A stretch of 34,473 nucleotides of DNA, taken from positions 1 to 34,473 of the IMG/VR virus record IMGVR_UViG_3300042298_004611, one strand, 5' to 3'. Positions 26,187 through 33,130 of the stretch are shown piece by piece. The DNA comes from a virus. Every line of letters begins with the position of its first letter. The stretch's first letter is position 1. The position numbers and the translations under genes are program-made. Below the pieces are notes generated by a model. That model was not told where the DNA came from. It did no database searches and saw nothing but the letters and a program-made list of their open reading frames with translations.

Positions 26187-26771
26187 TTATTTTAACATAT
26201 TTTTTACATCAGCTGGGTATTGAGACCATAGGTTAATGGCAACAGCATGTCTAATTCCTTTAGTTACTTCTTGTACAGCGTGTAATTTTCCGGCATCAAA
26301 TATAATTAAACGGTTAAATTTAGGTTTAATTAATTCGTATGGGAGGTTTGTAGTATTTGAATCGTAAGTGTCCCAAAGTTGAAGATATCCTCCTTCAGAT
26401 TCATCTATTGCAGGGTCAAAATAGAATACTGTACCAATTTTAGGTCTAATAATTTCTCCAGTTTCACCCCATACTTTTTCATCTTTATCAAAATGATGTT
26501 TTAGATGATGTTTAAAACCAAAATTTTCAGTTACTTTTCCATCACCAGGTTGGTAAACCCCTACCCAGTGTTCAAATCCTTGAATTTCAAATCCTTCTTT
26601 AAGTGGGCAATTATCACGCCAAATATAAGTAATAAGCTCATGGCGAATTGAAGAAATAGGTTCACTCCACCAACCACCCCACCAGTGGTAACCTTCAGTT
26701 AAAAAGCGTTTGTCTAATGCTATTTTAGTTAGCAATCGTTTATCTTGTATAAAATCGTCTATTATAATCAT
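26187..26771 (-). CDS. 2OG-Fe(II) oxygenase, prolyl-hydroxylase-like
   Basis: A 194-residue double-stranded beta-helix enzyme. H93-F-D95 (KHHFDKDEK) and H164 (GKLHAVQEV) form the iron triad, with R174 (GIRHAVAINLW) for 2-oxoglutarate. GGYLQLW fits the family core. Substrates of such enzymes include proteins, nucleobases and small molecules. It overlaps the sulfotransferase gene by 4 bases. It differs from the PhyH-type oxygenase of the first cassette. A role in hydroxylating the sugar or lipid made nearby is only inference; base modification is another option. Confidence 0.8.
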   Translation of the reverse strand: MIIIDDFIQDKRLLTKIALDKRFLTEGYHWWGGWWSEPISSIRHELITYIWRDNCPLKEGFEIQGFEHWVGVYQPGDGKVTENFGFKHHLKHHFDKDEKVWGETGEIIRPKIGTVFYFDPAIDESEGGYLQLWDTYDSNTTNLPYELIKPKFNRLIIFDAGKLHAVQEVTKGIRHAVAINLWSQYPADVKNMLK

Positions 26772-27361
26772 ATTTTTTTAATCATTTCGTAGTTAAATAA
26801 CTCAAAGTCTCGTTCATACATATTATTAATAAGATTTAATTGATCTTGAGTAAGTTGGTTAAATTCTTCTTGCCAAGGCTTTCGATTTTCGGTTTTGTTA
26901 GAGACTGGAAGAACTGTTTTAATTTTATATTTAGCTGTTTTATTATATTCTTCAGCAAAATTTTTCCATTCTTCATATAGATTTTCGTATCTGATTAATT
27001 TATCTACCAAAATCTTATTACCTAAACAGATAAAACGGTTTTGAGTATAAAATGCTTCATTTATGTCTAGTTCTGTATAATAAATTTCTTGATCAATTAT
27101 TTCTTGAAGAGATTTATTTTTGTTTTCTTCATTATCTCTTCTTATTTGATTACAAGCAGAAAAAAATCTATCATAAGGATTTCTAATTATAGCTAAAGAT
27201 AAATAAGATGATAATAAATCCAAATCGTGATAACCATACTCTTCAACAAAAGTTAAATGATTATGGTACTGATCTGTTTTATTTTTTAAAAGATTATAAA
27301 TGCTGGTAGAGGCATTTTTTGTAATACCGGTAATAATTAGTTTATATTTGTGAAATATCAT
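26768..27361 (-). CDS. Sulfotransferase-like protein
   Basis: A 197-residue protein. LIITGITKNASTSIYNLL has K15 and S/T residues at the position of the PAPS 5'-phosphosulfate loop. AIIRNPYDRFFSA (58-69) is the 3'-phosphate motif RxPxxRxxS. This is the signature of carbohydrate sulfotransferases (Sulfotransfer_2-like). It would move sulfate from PAPS to a hydroxyl or amine, which suits glycan decoration. It is the first gene of the second sugar cassette. PAPS would have to come from the host. Confidence 0.8.
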   Translation of the reverse strand: MIFHKYKLIITGITKNASTSIYNLLKNKTDQYHNHLTFVEEYGYHDLDLLSSYLSLAIIRNPYDRFFSACNQIRRDNEENKNKSLQEIIDQEIYYTELDINEAFYTQNRFICLGNKILVDKLIRYENLYEEWKNFAEEYNKTAKYKIKTVLPVSNKTENRKPWQEEFNQLTQDQLNLINNMYERDFELFNYEMIKKI

Positions 27362-27362
27362 T

Positions 27363-27542
27363 TTATTTTAATTCTTTTACTTCGTAAATATTACCTGAAG
27401 TGGTATTAGCCTGAAATAGTTCAGCTAGCTTAGTAGCGTAATCTAAAGAATCAAATTCCATAGAAATACCCTCGTTATCATTTACTAAAATAGTACGAGG
27501 AGTGCCCTGTATGATAGTGTGTTTTAGAATTATGTAAGGCAT
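27363..27542 (-). CDS. Small uncharacterised protein (59 residues)
   Basis: An open frame found in the gap between queE and the sulfotransferase gene. ATG 27542 overlaps the queE stop (TAATG) and the TAA at 27365-27363 is one base from the next gene. It starts MPYIILKHTI and has MEFDSLDYATKLAELF in the middle, suggesting a beta hairpin plus a helix. Tight coupling at both ends argues for a real gene. No family recognised. Confidence 0.6.
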   Translation of the reverse strand: MPYIILKHTIIQGTPRTILVNDNEGISMEFDSLDYATKLAELFQANTTSGNIYEVKELK

Positions 27543-28324
27543 TATACTTCTCTTTTAGTATCGAAAGCAATGATATGTTCACGGCCTGTGAAGTTGTACA
27601 TATTTTCGGTACACCAATTAATTACCATAGGATAAACACGGATTAGTTCTTCACGATTATCACCCGGGGGCATAATCCAAATTTTATCTTTTGGTACCTC
27701 TAGCTCATCCATAAACGCCCTAATTTCAGTCCAGACATCGGGACGTTCAACCGGATTAACAACTACCTTCATATGATAATCTGAGTGGTAAGCCATTGAT
27801 TGCTTAATAGAATCTTTGTTTAAACGTAAGCGATTATGAGTGTCAATAAACTTTTGATCTACAACATTTCCTAAGGGTGTAGTAGCTCCCAATACAGGTA
27901 CGCTATTACTAAATTTAGGACTGAAGCTAATAAGGCCAAGAGGGTAATCAGTTTCGACGAAATGACTTCCTTCAGTCTCAATCGTAATGATGATTTGTCT
28001 CTCATTTGCAAAATGGGTTAGTTCATTTACAATAGTAGGGTGCATAGTGGGAGAACCTCCCGTTAGCATCATCTCCTTAATTTCAGGATTAGCATCGTAA
28101 ATATTAATAATATCTTGGAAGCTATATTTACCTTTCTCAGGGTGAATACTTGTATACCATGAATCACACCAACCACCTTCACCAAAGTAACAGCGGTGAG
28201 TACAACCCGTAGTACGGACAGCAACAGTGGGACGACCTGCACGGCTACCCTCTGATTGGATACAAGTGTATAATTCTACAATAGGTAGAATTTTATTATA
28301 GTCTTCTATTCTTTTTATTGCCAT
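27542..28324 (-). CDS. queE: 7-carboxy-7-deazaguanine synthase (QueE), radical SAM
   Basis: A 260-residue enzyme. The Fe-S cysteines are C41, C45 and C53 (TGCTHRC, then GGWC), so the C-x3-C-x7-C spacing is longer than the usual radical-SAM C-x3-C-x2-C. QueE members are known to vary here. EMMLTGGSPTMH (84-95) is the SAM-binding GGE-like region and ITIETEGSHF follows. ELYTCIQSEGSRAGRP is the QueE-specific start. It rearranges carboxy-tetrahydropterin to CDG. It lies two bases after queD and completes the pathway with FolE, QueD and QueC. Confidence 0.93.
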   Translation of the reverse strand: MAIKRIEDYNKILPIVELYTCIQSEGSRAGRPTVAVRTTGCTHRCYFGEGGWCDSWYTSIHPEKGKYSFQDIINIYDANPEIKEMMLTGGSPTMHPTIVNELTHFANERQIIITIETEGSHFVETDYPLGLISFSPKFSNSVPVLGATTPLGNVVDQKFIDTHNRLRLNKDSIKQSMAYHSDYHMKVVVNPVERPDVWTEIRAFMDELEVPKDKIWIMPPGDNREELIRVYPMVINWCTENMYNFTGREHIIAFDTKREV

Positions 28325-28326
28325 GA

Positions 28327-28791
28327 TTATCCTTTATAAAATGCTGTGTTTTTTTCATTTTCGCGGAATTCAACTTGAATTACCTTTACGCGTCCTTCTG
28401 TTTCAATTTGAACAAAATCGTTTAGTTTATTATAAAAATATTCGGCAAAACGTTCTGCCCCAACAGCTGGGAGGATTCGGAGTTGGATAACTCCAAGTTT
28501 TTCTAATTCTTTAAATTTTTCTAGTTCGGGGTCATCCTCTGTTATAATAGTAGTATGGTCTAGCATGTAATCCATCCATTCTTTAGGATTTCTACCATCA
28601 ATGGTATTTTTAGCACGTTTCATGCCTCCAAAATCCCAAACCCAATTGCGTTCGTCAAGTTCACCTTCAAACCATACTCTAAGGCTTACCCCGTAACCAT
28701 GTAGGAAACGGCAGTGGGTTCCTTCAGCTTTCCATTGACGAAATACTGTTGAATATCCATCAAATACTTTTGTTGATCTAAAACTTCCCAT
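28327..28791 (-). CDS. queD: 6-carboxy-tetrahydropterin synthase (QueD), variant metal site
   Basis: A 154-residue QueD/PTPS-fold enzyme. The catalytic cysteine matches C27 in THCRFLHGYG, and D78/H79 in LDHTTI matches the catalytic LDH motif. GAERFAEY (PTSE-like) is the substrate glutamate region. Compared with canonical QueD, the second histidine of HGH is Y33 and the first zinc histidine (AAH motif) is not seen; H26 and H31 remain. It may bind metal differently. It converts dihydroneopterin triphosphate to carboxy-tetrahydropterin. It is two bases from queE. Confidence 0.88.
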   Translation of the reverse strand: MGSFRSTKVFDGYSTVFRQWKAEGTHCRFLHGYGVSLRVWFEGELDERNWVWDFGGMKRAKNTIDGRNPKEWMDYMLDHTTIITEDDPELEKFKELEKLGVIQLRILPAVGAERFAEYFYNKLNDFVQIETEGRVKVIQVEFRENEKNTAFYKG

Positions 28792-28792
28792 A

Positions 28793-29047
28793 TTACCGAG
28801 TAAAGTTTTTATAATTTTCTAGTATCATTGATTTTTGCTGGATTCCAATATGACGTGATAATTCTTTACCATTTTCGTTAACTAATACAATAGTGGGAAC
28901 GCTACGAACAGCATACTGCATAGCCAAATCATTTTCGTCATCAACGTTAACTTTTTGTACAGAAATTTCTTTAGCTATTTCTTCCATAATAGGACCAAAT
29001 GCTTTACAGGGCCCACACCACGGAGCTGAAAAGTATAAATATTTCAT
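28793..29047 (-). CDS. Thioredoxin/glutaredoxin-like protein
   Basis: An 84-residue thioredoxin-fold protein with the WCGPC motif (C11, C14) and the cis-proline P51 in SVPTIV. It is shorter than bacterial thioredoxin (about 105), lacking the N-terminal strand-helix, as phage thioredoxins often do. It is a reductant for ribonucleotide reductase or other thiol enzymes; here it sits in the queuosine block between queD and queC, so it may serve one of them. It overlaps the small unknown gene by 1 base. Confidence 0.88.
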   Translation of the reverse strand: MKYLYFSAPWCGPCKAFGPIMEEIAKEISVQKVNVDDENDLAMQYAVRSVPTIVLVNENGKELSRHIGIQQKSMILENYKNFTR

Positions 29048-29274
29048 TATTTACGTATAAATTGGTAATTAATAAAAAGGAACATAAGAGCAGCAGCCGT
29101 TAACCAACTATTAATTGATGCTTCAAAAAGTGAGCTAAATAAAAAGCTCCAGTGTCCATACTTTAAAAATAAAGTTTCAATTTTTTTCATTTTTTTGTTT
29201 TTTTGTTCTTCTTTCCAGTGTTTTTTGTTTGTGCCATTAAAGATATCTCTATATAAATTATCTCTATCGCTCAT
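29047..29274 (-). CDS. Small uncharacterised protein with C-terminal membrane helix
   Basis: A 75-residue protein. The first 40 residues are strongly charged (KKHWKEEQKNKKMKK), and residues about 55-72 (NSWLTAAALMFLFINYQF) form one likely membrane helix. The Lys-rich segment would lie in the cytoplasm. It overlaps queC by 11 bases and thioredoxin by 1, so it is translated with them. No family recognised. Confidence 0.55.
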   Translation of the reverse strand: MSDRDNLYRDIFNGTNKKHWKEEQKNKKMKKIETLFLKYGHWSFLFSSLFEASINSWLTAAALMFLFINYQFIRK

Positions 29275-30070
29275 GACTTTCTAGTACTTTAGTTACTTCT
29301 GTTACTACATGTTCCCAACTTACTTCACCAGTTTCATCTTCGTATTGAACAGGATCTGGACGATCTAAAAGGATAAAAGCTTCAATACGTTCAACACTTG
29401 AGGCCGATTTATAATCAGAATTACCTGAAGGGTAGGGTTTGTAAGAGGTATTAGTACGTTTGTAAACTTCGTTGAAGTTAACCCCTAATTCTTTACATAA
29501 TTTCTCTCCATCTTGGAGAATTATAAATTTATCACCTTCAAGATATGGTGTAAAGTAACCTACTTTTTCAGAACCCCAGTTACCCATTCTAAAGGCATGA
29601 TCATCTGCATCTCGGAATTCTTGACGACAATCAGGATAAATTGCGTGGTCACCTGCGTGAATACCCATCGCTATATCGCACATTTCACCTGTTTTATCAG
29701 CAATTGAAAGTGCAACTGCTTGAGCAATTGAAGAGAAAATTTTATTACGATTAGGAACAACTGTTGCTTTCATATTTTCTTCAGCATAATGTCCTTCAGG
29801 TACATCATCTCCACCTGTTACTAGTGCTGAATTAAGAAGGTCAGCTAATCCATTTAATTGGATTTGTTGGTAACTTAATTTACTGGAATCCTCAGTAGCG
29901 TTAACCCATAAATAAGCTATTAATGATTCAGCTCGTTCAAGCTCTACTCTATGTTTTTGACCATAATCAAATGAAAGTGCTGTTACTGTATCGTACTCTT
30001 TTAAGCAACGAAGCAACAATGTTGAGGAATCCATTCCCCCGGATAATGAAACTACTACGTGTTTTGCCAT
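29264..30070 (-). CDS. queC: 7-cyano-7-deazaguanine synthase (QueC), lacking the zinc cysteines
   Basis: A 268-residue PP-loop enzyme. SGGMDSS (10-16) is the ATP pyrophosphate loop and SFDYGQKHRVEL (33-44) the QueC signature. DCRQEFRDAD and YFTPYLEG also match. The C-terminal zinc site, normally TCY plus CGxCxxC, is replaced by NTSYKPYPSG and SDYKSASSVER, so all four cysteines are gone. VERIEAFILL still aligns with the usual VxRxxAF end. It converts CDG to preQ0 with ATP and ammonia. It starts just after an AT-rich 14-base sequence repeated at the window end. Confidence 0.9.
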   Translation of the reverse strand: MAKHVVVSLSGGMDSSTLLLRCLKEYDTVTALSFDYGQKHRVELERAESLIAYLWVNATEDSSKLSYQQIQLNGLADLLNSALVTGGDDVPEGHYAEENMKATVVPNRNKIFSSIAQAVALSIADKTGEMCDIAMGIHAGDHAIYPDCRQEFRDADDHAFRMGNWGSEKVGYFTPYLEGDKFIILQDGEKLCKELGVNFNEVYKRTNTSYKPYPSGNSDYKSASSVERIEAFILLDRPDPVQYEDETGEVSWEHVVTEVTKVLESHER

Positions 30071-30071
30071 G

Positions 30072-30085
30072 TTTGTTATAAATAT
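30072..30085 (-). repeat. 14-base repeat upstream of queC, shared with 34449-34462
   Basis: Minus strand ATATTTATAACAAA, three bases before the queC ATG codon region. The same 14 bases occur at 34449-34462 upstream of the first lysis gene. It may be part of a promoter or leader, but no TTTG at the right distance is seen here. Confidence 0.4.
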
Positions 30086-30121
30086 TTAATGTGCCAGGTA
30101 TTGTGAGCGTATAGGCAAACG

Positions 30122-30319
30122 CTATTTAATTTTATCACCGGTTAAAATAAACCTACTATTCGGACCTTCTTTTGTTTCTACTAATTCTAATTTACCACAC
30201 ATTTCCTCATAAACTTCATTCCAGCCTTCGCCGCCTTTTTCAGCTAGAATGTACTGCTCTTGAGTAAGTTCTACTTGGTAGATGCGTTCAGTTCTTTCTA
30301 TTACAGTTAATGTAGGCAT
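30122..30319 (-). CDS. Small uncharacterised protein (65 residues)
   Basis: ATG 30319 is chosen, 10 bases after the stop of the DpdA-like gene; a GTG further up would overlap that gene. The sequence has TLTVIERTERIYQVELTQEQY and then ELVETKEGPNSRFILTGDKI, suggesting an alternating strand-helix-strand small fold. No motif or family recognised. It lies between the putative base-exchange enzyme and queC and is likely part of the same transcript. Confidence 0.6.
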   Translation of the reverse strand: MPTLTVIERTERIYQVELTQEQYILAEKGGEGWNEVYEEMCGKLELVETKEGPNSRFILTGDKIK

Positions 30320-30329
30320 AATTTTATTT

Positions 30330-31118
30330 TTACAGATCATTAATTTCACGAAATTTCAGAATGTTATAAGATAAAAGTTCATAGTCAACTTGATCTGACA
30401 ACATAAAAAAGTAATCGTTCATGTTTGCTTTAGGTTTTTCAGTTAGGCCTGAATTGTTGTAACGCATACCCTCTAAAGCAGCCATTACTGGGTTTGATGT
30501 ATCAATAGATTCAATAAAATTAAAGCCACGATACCACCCAAATTCCTGTGGTACTTGACAACCCAACAAGTGTACTCGATCATTTAAATCAATAGTTCCA
30601 GTTTTATGTAGAGCTGAAATTACGGACAGGCGACCAAGTGCTTTGCCTAAGTTTTTATTAGGGTGAGGTACTACATCATTGTAATAGGAAGCACCATACG
30701 AGAACGCAATCTTTTTGTAACCTAGATCTTTATAGGTTTGGTAACAAGTAGCAGCTTCATGAATTGTAGTTGCTTGAACTACTGCTACTTTTTCTACTCC
30801 TTTAGGTAATTCATACTGGGACCATTGACGAGCATTAACCACTGATTTGTCTCGGTTTTCCCAAACATCAGGAACAATAAACTCATTGGGACGTAACTGA
30901 TCAATCCAGTATAATAGACGATTGCTATCATATGCTTCACCTAATTCATGAAGCGAATTATCCATTATAATATAGCGCCCTTGTGCCTTAGAGGTTGTAA
31001 AATAGTCTTGATACCCTTGTTCTTGATCAAGCAAGTGGGGGAGACAATAATCGTAATCATTGAATAGACGACTATCCTCTAGTAAACATAGAGGGGTTTC
31101 GTGGGATATTTTAATCAT
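30330..31118 (-). CDS. DpdA/TGT-like putative DNA base-exchange enzyme
   Basis: A 262-residue protein with the strand-by-strand pattern of a TIM-barrel transglycosylase. D53 in IMDNSLHELG may match the base-binding Asp of TGT. IVPDVWEN gives D84, VAVVQATT gives Q115, HLLGCQVP (183-190) lies where TGT has its VGG-like loop, and D206 in ESIDTSNP is a candidate nucleophile. It is shorter than tRNA-TGT (about 375) and lacks the C-terminal zinc site, as expected for phage DpdA proteins that insert preQ0 derivatives in DNA. The queC, queD, queE and folE genes support this. The assignment is by pattern and context, not search. Confidence 0.55.
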   Translation of the reverse strand: MIKISHETPLCLLEDSRLFNDYDYCLPHLLDQEQGYQDYFTTSKAQGRYIIMDNSLHELGEAYDSNRLLYWIDQLRPNEFIVPDVWENRDKSVVNARQWSQYELPKGVEKVAVVQATTIHEAATCYQTYKDLGYKKIAFSYGASYYNDVVPHPNKNLGKALGRLSVISALHKTGTIDLNDRVHLLGCQVPQEFGWYRGFNFIESIDTSNPVMAALEGMRYNNSGLTEKPKANMNDYFFMLSDQVDYELLSYNILKFREINDL

Positions 31119-31136
31119 AACTTAAATATAAATATT

Positions 31137-31670
31137 TTATTTGGGGTAGGCAAGTTTCTTTGGACGGCCTCGTTTACGAATTTCAATTGAGGTTGGAGTA
31201 CCAAACTCGTCAAGTGATTCATAAAACGATAGTAAATCATGAGACCAGTTACATAACCGATCGAGTAACTCTTCACGACTAATTTTAAAAGAGGTAGTAA
31301 AAGCATCAAGTATAGCCTCGATACGAGCGTTTTCTTCCTTTTCAAAATCAGCTAGCAAACGACGGTAACGAGCAACGTCAACAGTAACTTTTTCGTATTG
31401 TGACTGGTAGTCATCCTTGTCTAAATCGAGCTTTTTACGCGCATTAATCGCAGCACTCTGTGCTTGCCAATAGTAGCATGAAAAATCAAAGTCACCATTT
31501 ATAATGCGGTCTTTTAACGGAGCACGTTTACCTAATGGTACACCGTGTTGAGCGTGAGTACGCCACCACATAAACTTGTTGTAATTAAGTGGTTTGAGTT
31601 TAGATAGTTCTTTATCGACAACCTCTTCGGGTTGAGTAATAAATGTATCTAAAAAGCAATTAAAAGGCAT
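31137..31670 (-). CDS. Uncharacterised protein with AT-hook-like tail
   Basis: A 177-residue protein. Residues about 80-125 are helical with many charged residues (EKVTVDVARYRRLLADFEKEEN), possibly a coiled coil. The C-terminus reads RKRGRPKK at 165-172, a good AT-hook (GRP core with flanking basic residues), which binds the minor groove of AT-rich DNA. The first third has several aromatic and proline residues (YNKFMWWRTHAQ). A DNA-binding or packaging-related role is possible. Overlaps the 30-residue gene by 11 bases. Confidence 0.65.
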   Translation of the reverse strand: MPFNCFLDTFITQPEEVVDKELSKLKPLNYNKFMWWRTHAQHGVPLGKRAPLKDRIINGDFDFSCYYWQAQSAAINARKKLDLDKDDYQSQYEKVTVDVARYRRLLADFEKEENARIEAILDAFTTSFKISREELLDRLCNWSHDLLSFYESLDEFGTPTSIEIRKRGRPKKLAYPK

Positions 31671-31752
31671 CCTCGATTGTTCCTGGTTTATTTTTCAATA
31701 TTTCACGTAAGGTACGAAGAGAGGAGTGGTTAACCAACTCCTCGTCTTGCAT
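31660..31752 (-). CDS. Tiny open frame (30 residues) bridging two genes
   Basis: ATG 31752 starts one base after the upstream stop, and the TAA (31662-31660) lies inside the start of the next gene. It fills exactly an 80-base gap in a window with almost no gaps. It encodes MQDEELVNHSSLRTL followed by REILKNKPGTIEDAF, likely one helix. It could be a real microprotein or a spacer; translation is not proven. Confidence 0.45.
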   Translation of the reverse strand: MQDEELVNHSSLRTLREILKNKPGTIEDAF

Positions 31753-31753
31753 C

Positions 31754-31924
31754 TTATTGACCCAGTTTGGCTTCGATTTCGACTTTGCGTTCGGCCAACG
31801 CTTTGAATTCTGATACCACATCTATTTGTTTGGGGTTTTCGGGATGGTAGAGGTAAAGCTCATCCATAATTTGAATAGTTGACATTAGTTCGTCTAGCAA
31901 TTGCATTTGTTCCTTTTGGTCCAT
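31754..31924 (-). CDS. Small uncharacterised coiled-coil protein (56 residues)
   Basis: ATG 31924 is chosen. A longer frame beginning at TTG 31975 would read straight through the promoter element at 31945-31976, so it is rejected. The protein is mostly helical and acidic (MDQKEQMQLLDELMSTIQ, then EFKALAERKVEIEAKLGQ) with heptad-like leucines. It would be the first gene of the transcript entering the 7-deazaguanine block. No family recognised. Confidence 0.6.
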   Translation of the reverse strand: MDQKEQMQLLDELMSTIQIMDELYLYHPENPKQIDVVSEFKALAERKVEIEAKLGQ

Positions 31925-31944
31925 AACTTGATTTTTTATTTGGG

Positions 31945-31976
31945 TAAATATACGAAAGCCCTTACGGGCTTCCAAA
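31945..31976 (-). promoter_or_regulatory. Bacteroidota-type promoter, TTTG-N20-TATATTTA
   Basis: Minus strand TTTG (31976-31973), 20-base spacer, TATATTTA (31952-31945), then 20 bases to ATG 31924. Spacing and sequence match the element at 15887-15918, including 17 identical bases (GGGTAAATATACGAAAG on the plus strand, 31942-31958). It would drive the genes from the 56-residue protein toward the queuosine block. Confidence 0.65.
31956..31971 (-). terminator. 6-bp hairpin in the promoter spacer (weak terminator or operator)
   Basis: AAGCCC-GTAA-GGGCTT on the minus strand, with a GNRA-type GUAA loop in RNA. It follows the stop of the membrane gene by eight bases, so it could end that transcript, but only a short TTTCG follows instead of a U-tract. 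It also lies in the spacer between -33 and -7, where a repressor could bind. Confidence 0.4.
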
Positions 31977-31978
31977 TT

Positions 31979-33130
31979 TTAATAATTAATAGTTAAATCA
32001 TCATCAGATTTTGATTTATTAACTATTTGTTTAAGTTTATTTATTTTTGAATTAAATTGATCTTTTCTCCATTGGTCTATAGTAGGTAAACTTTCCCCAA
32101 TATCTGACATTTGATTAAGAATTTGGTCTATTTCTTCTTTTTCTACTTTACCATCACCATTTAAATCAAAAATATTTTCTTCATCAACAATTTTCCAATC
32201 TTTTGTTTCATCTTCTAAACCATCCATTAAAGTTACATCCCAATCTTTTAATTCTTCTAATTCTTTTTCAGTATAGATATCAGTTCCTTCATTATCGTAT
32301 AATCCTTCCTCTTCTTGAATTTTAGTAAGTTCATTTAAAGCATCGTGTGTACGTAATTTAGTAAAAGCAAAGTTAGCCGCAATTACTAGAGCGATTGCTA
32401 GAGGGTCAAATACAAAAATAATTATTAAGAGTAACCAATTAATAATTCGGTTCATCTCTACTCCAGTTAACTCTGAAAGGTATTTAAGTGGGCCCAATTC
32501 ACTTGCTGCTTCACTATTCACTCGAGTTTCTAGAATTTTTGTTTCAAGAGAAAATATAGAATCGTTTACAACATCTAGTTTAGTGGCTAGTCTTTCGTTT
32601 TCTTTAGCTGTTGATTCAATGTTTCGGATAGCTGAGTTATTAGTTCTAACTACTAGATTACCATTTTTGTCTGTAAATTGGGTAGTTGAACCTTTAGAGA
32701 GTGTACCTCTAAGCTCGTTATTTGATTTCCTATCTGCTAAAAAATTATCTCTTGTTTCCTCATACAATGCCTTTTTAGTTTCTAAAGCAGTAATTTGTTG
32801 AGTTACGATACCTTCTTTATTAGCTGTTTCCTGATACGCCCCAGATAAAAAACCATAGATACCTGCTGAGGTAATTAATATAAGCACACAAGTTGCTACT
32901 GCTAGGTATGTTCTTAAACCTTTATTTAAGGAATCCCAGTATTGGTAAAGTAGGGAAGCAATTACAAGTTTAGCTACCTCAAGTGAAGAGGCCATGATAA
33001 TGACCTCAAGTGACGCCCCAGCAAAGAGTTTGCTAAGGCCGCTAACTGAATAGAAAGCGGCCGAAGCAGATACTGACAGGGCAGATAATGCTATTAAAAG
33101 CGGAAATATTTTATTCTTTAGATTCTTCAT
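31979..33130 (-). CDS. Four-helix membrane protein with coiled coil and EF-hand
   Basis: A 383-residue protein. Membrane helices are likely at about 8-30, 40-62, 74-95 and 230-256. Between the third and fourth is a long charged coiled-coil region (about 100-215). The C-terminal part is acidic and contains a textbook EF-hand loop, D322 to E333 (DLNGDGKVEKEE), which should bind calcium. The gene overlaps the holin-like gene by 20 bases. The layout resembles conserved membrane proteins of marine myoviruses, of unknown function. A role in sensing divalent ions or in the lysis membrane complex is only speculation. Confidence 0.75.
   Translation of the reverse strand: MKNLKNKIFPLLIALSALSVSASAAFYSVSGLSKLFAGASLEVIIMASSLEVAKLVIASLLYQYWDSLNKGLRTYLAVATCVLILITSAGIYGFLSGAYQETANKEGIVTQQITALETKKALYEETRDNFLADRKSNNELRGTLSKGSTTQFTDKNGNLVVRTNNSAIRNIESTAKENERLATKLDVVNDSIFSLETKILETRVNSEAASELGPLKYLSELTGVEMNRIINWLLLIIIFVFDPLAIALVIAANFAFTKLRTHDALNELTKIQEEEGLYDNEGTDIYTEKELEELKDWDVTLMDGLEDETKDWKIVDEENIFDLNGDGKVEKEEIDQILNQMSDIGESLPTIDQWRKDQFNSKINKLKQIVNKSKSDDDLTINY

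Noticed and set aside
31115-31345. Minus-strand open frame of 76 codons over the AT-hook gene
   Set aside because: It is an out-of-frame shadow of the 177-residue protein, which has better composition and start.
31925-31975. TTG-started N-terminal extension of the 56-residue protein
   Set aside because: The extra residues are simply the promoter element and hairpin read as codons.
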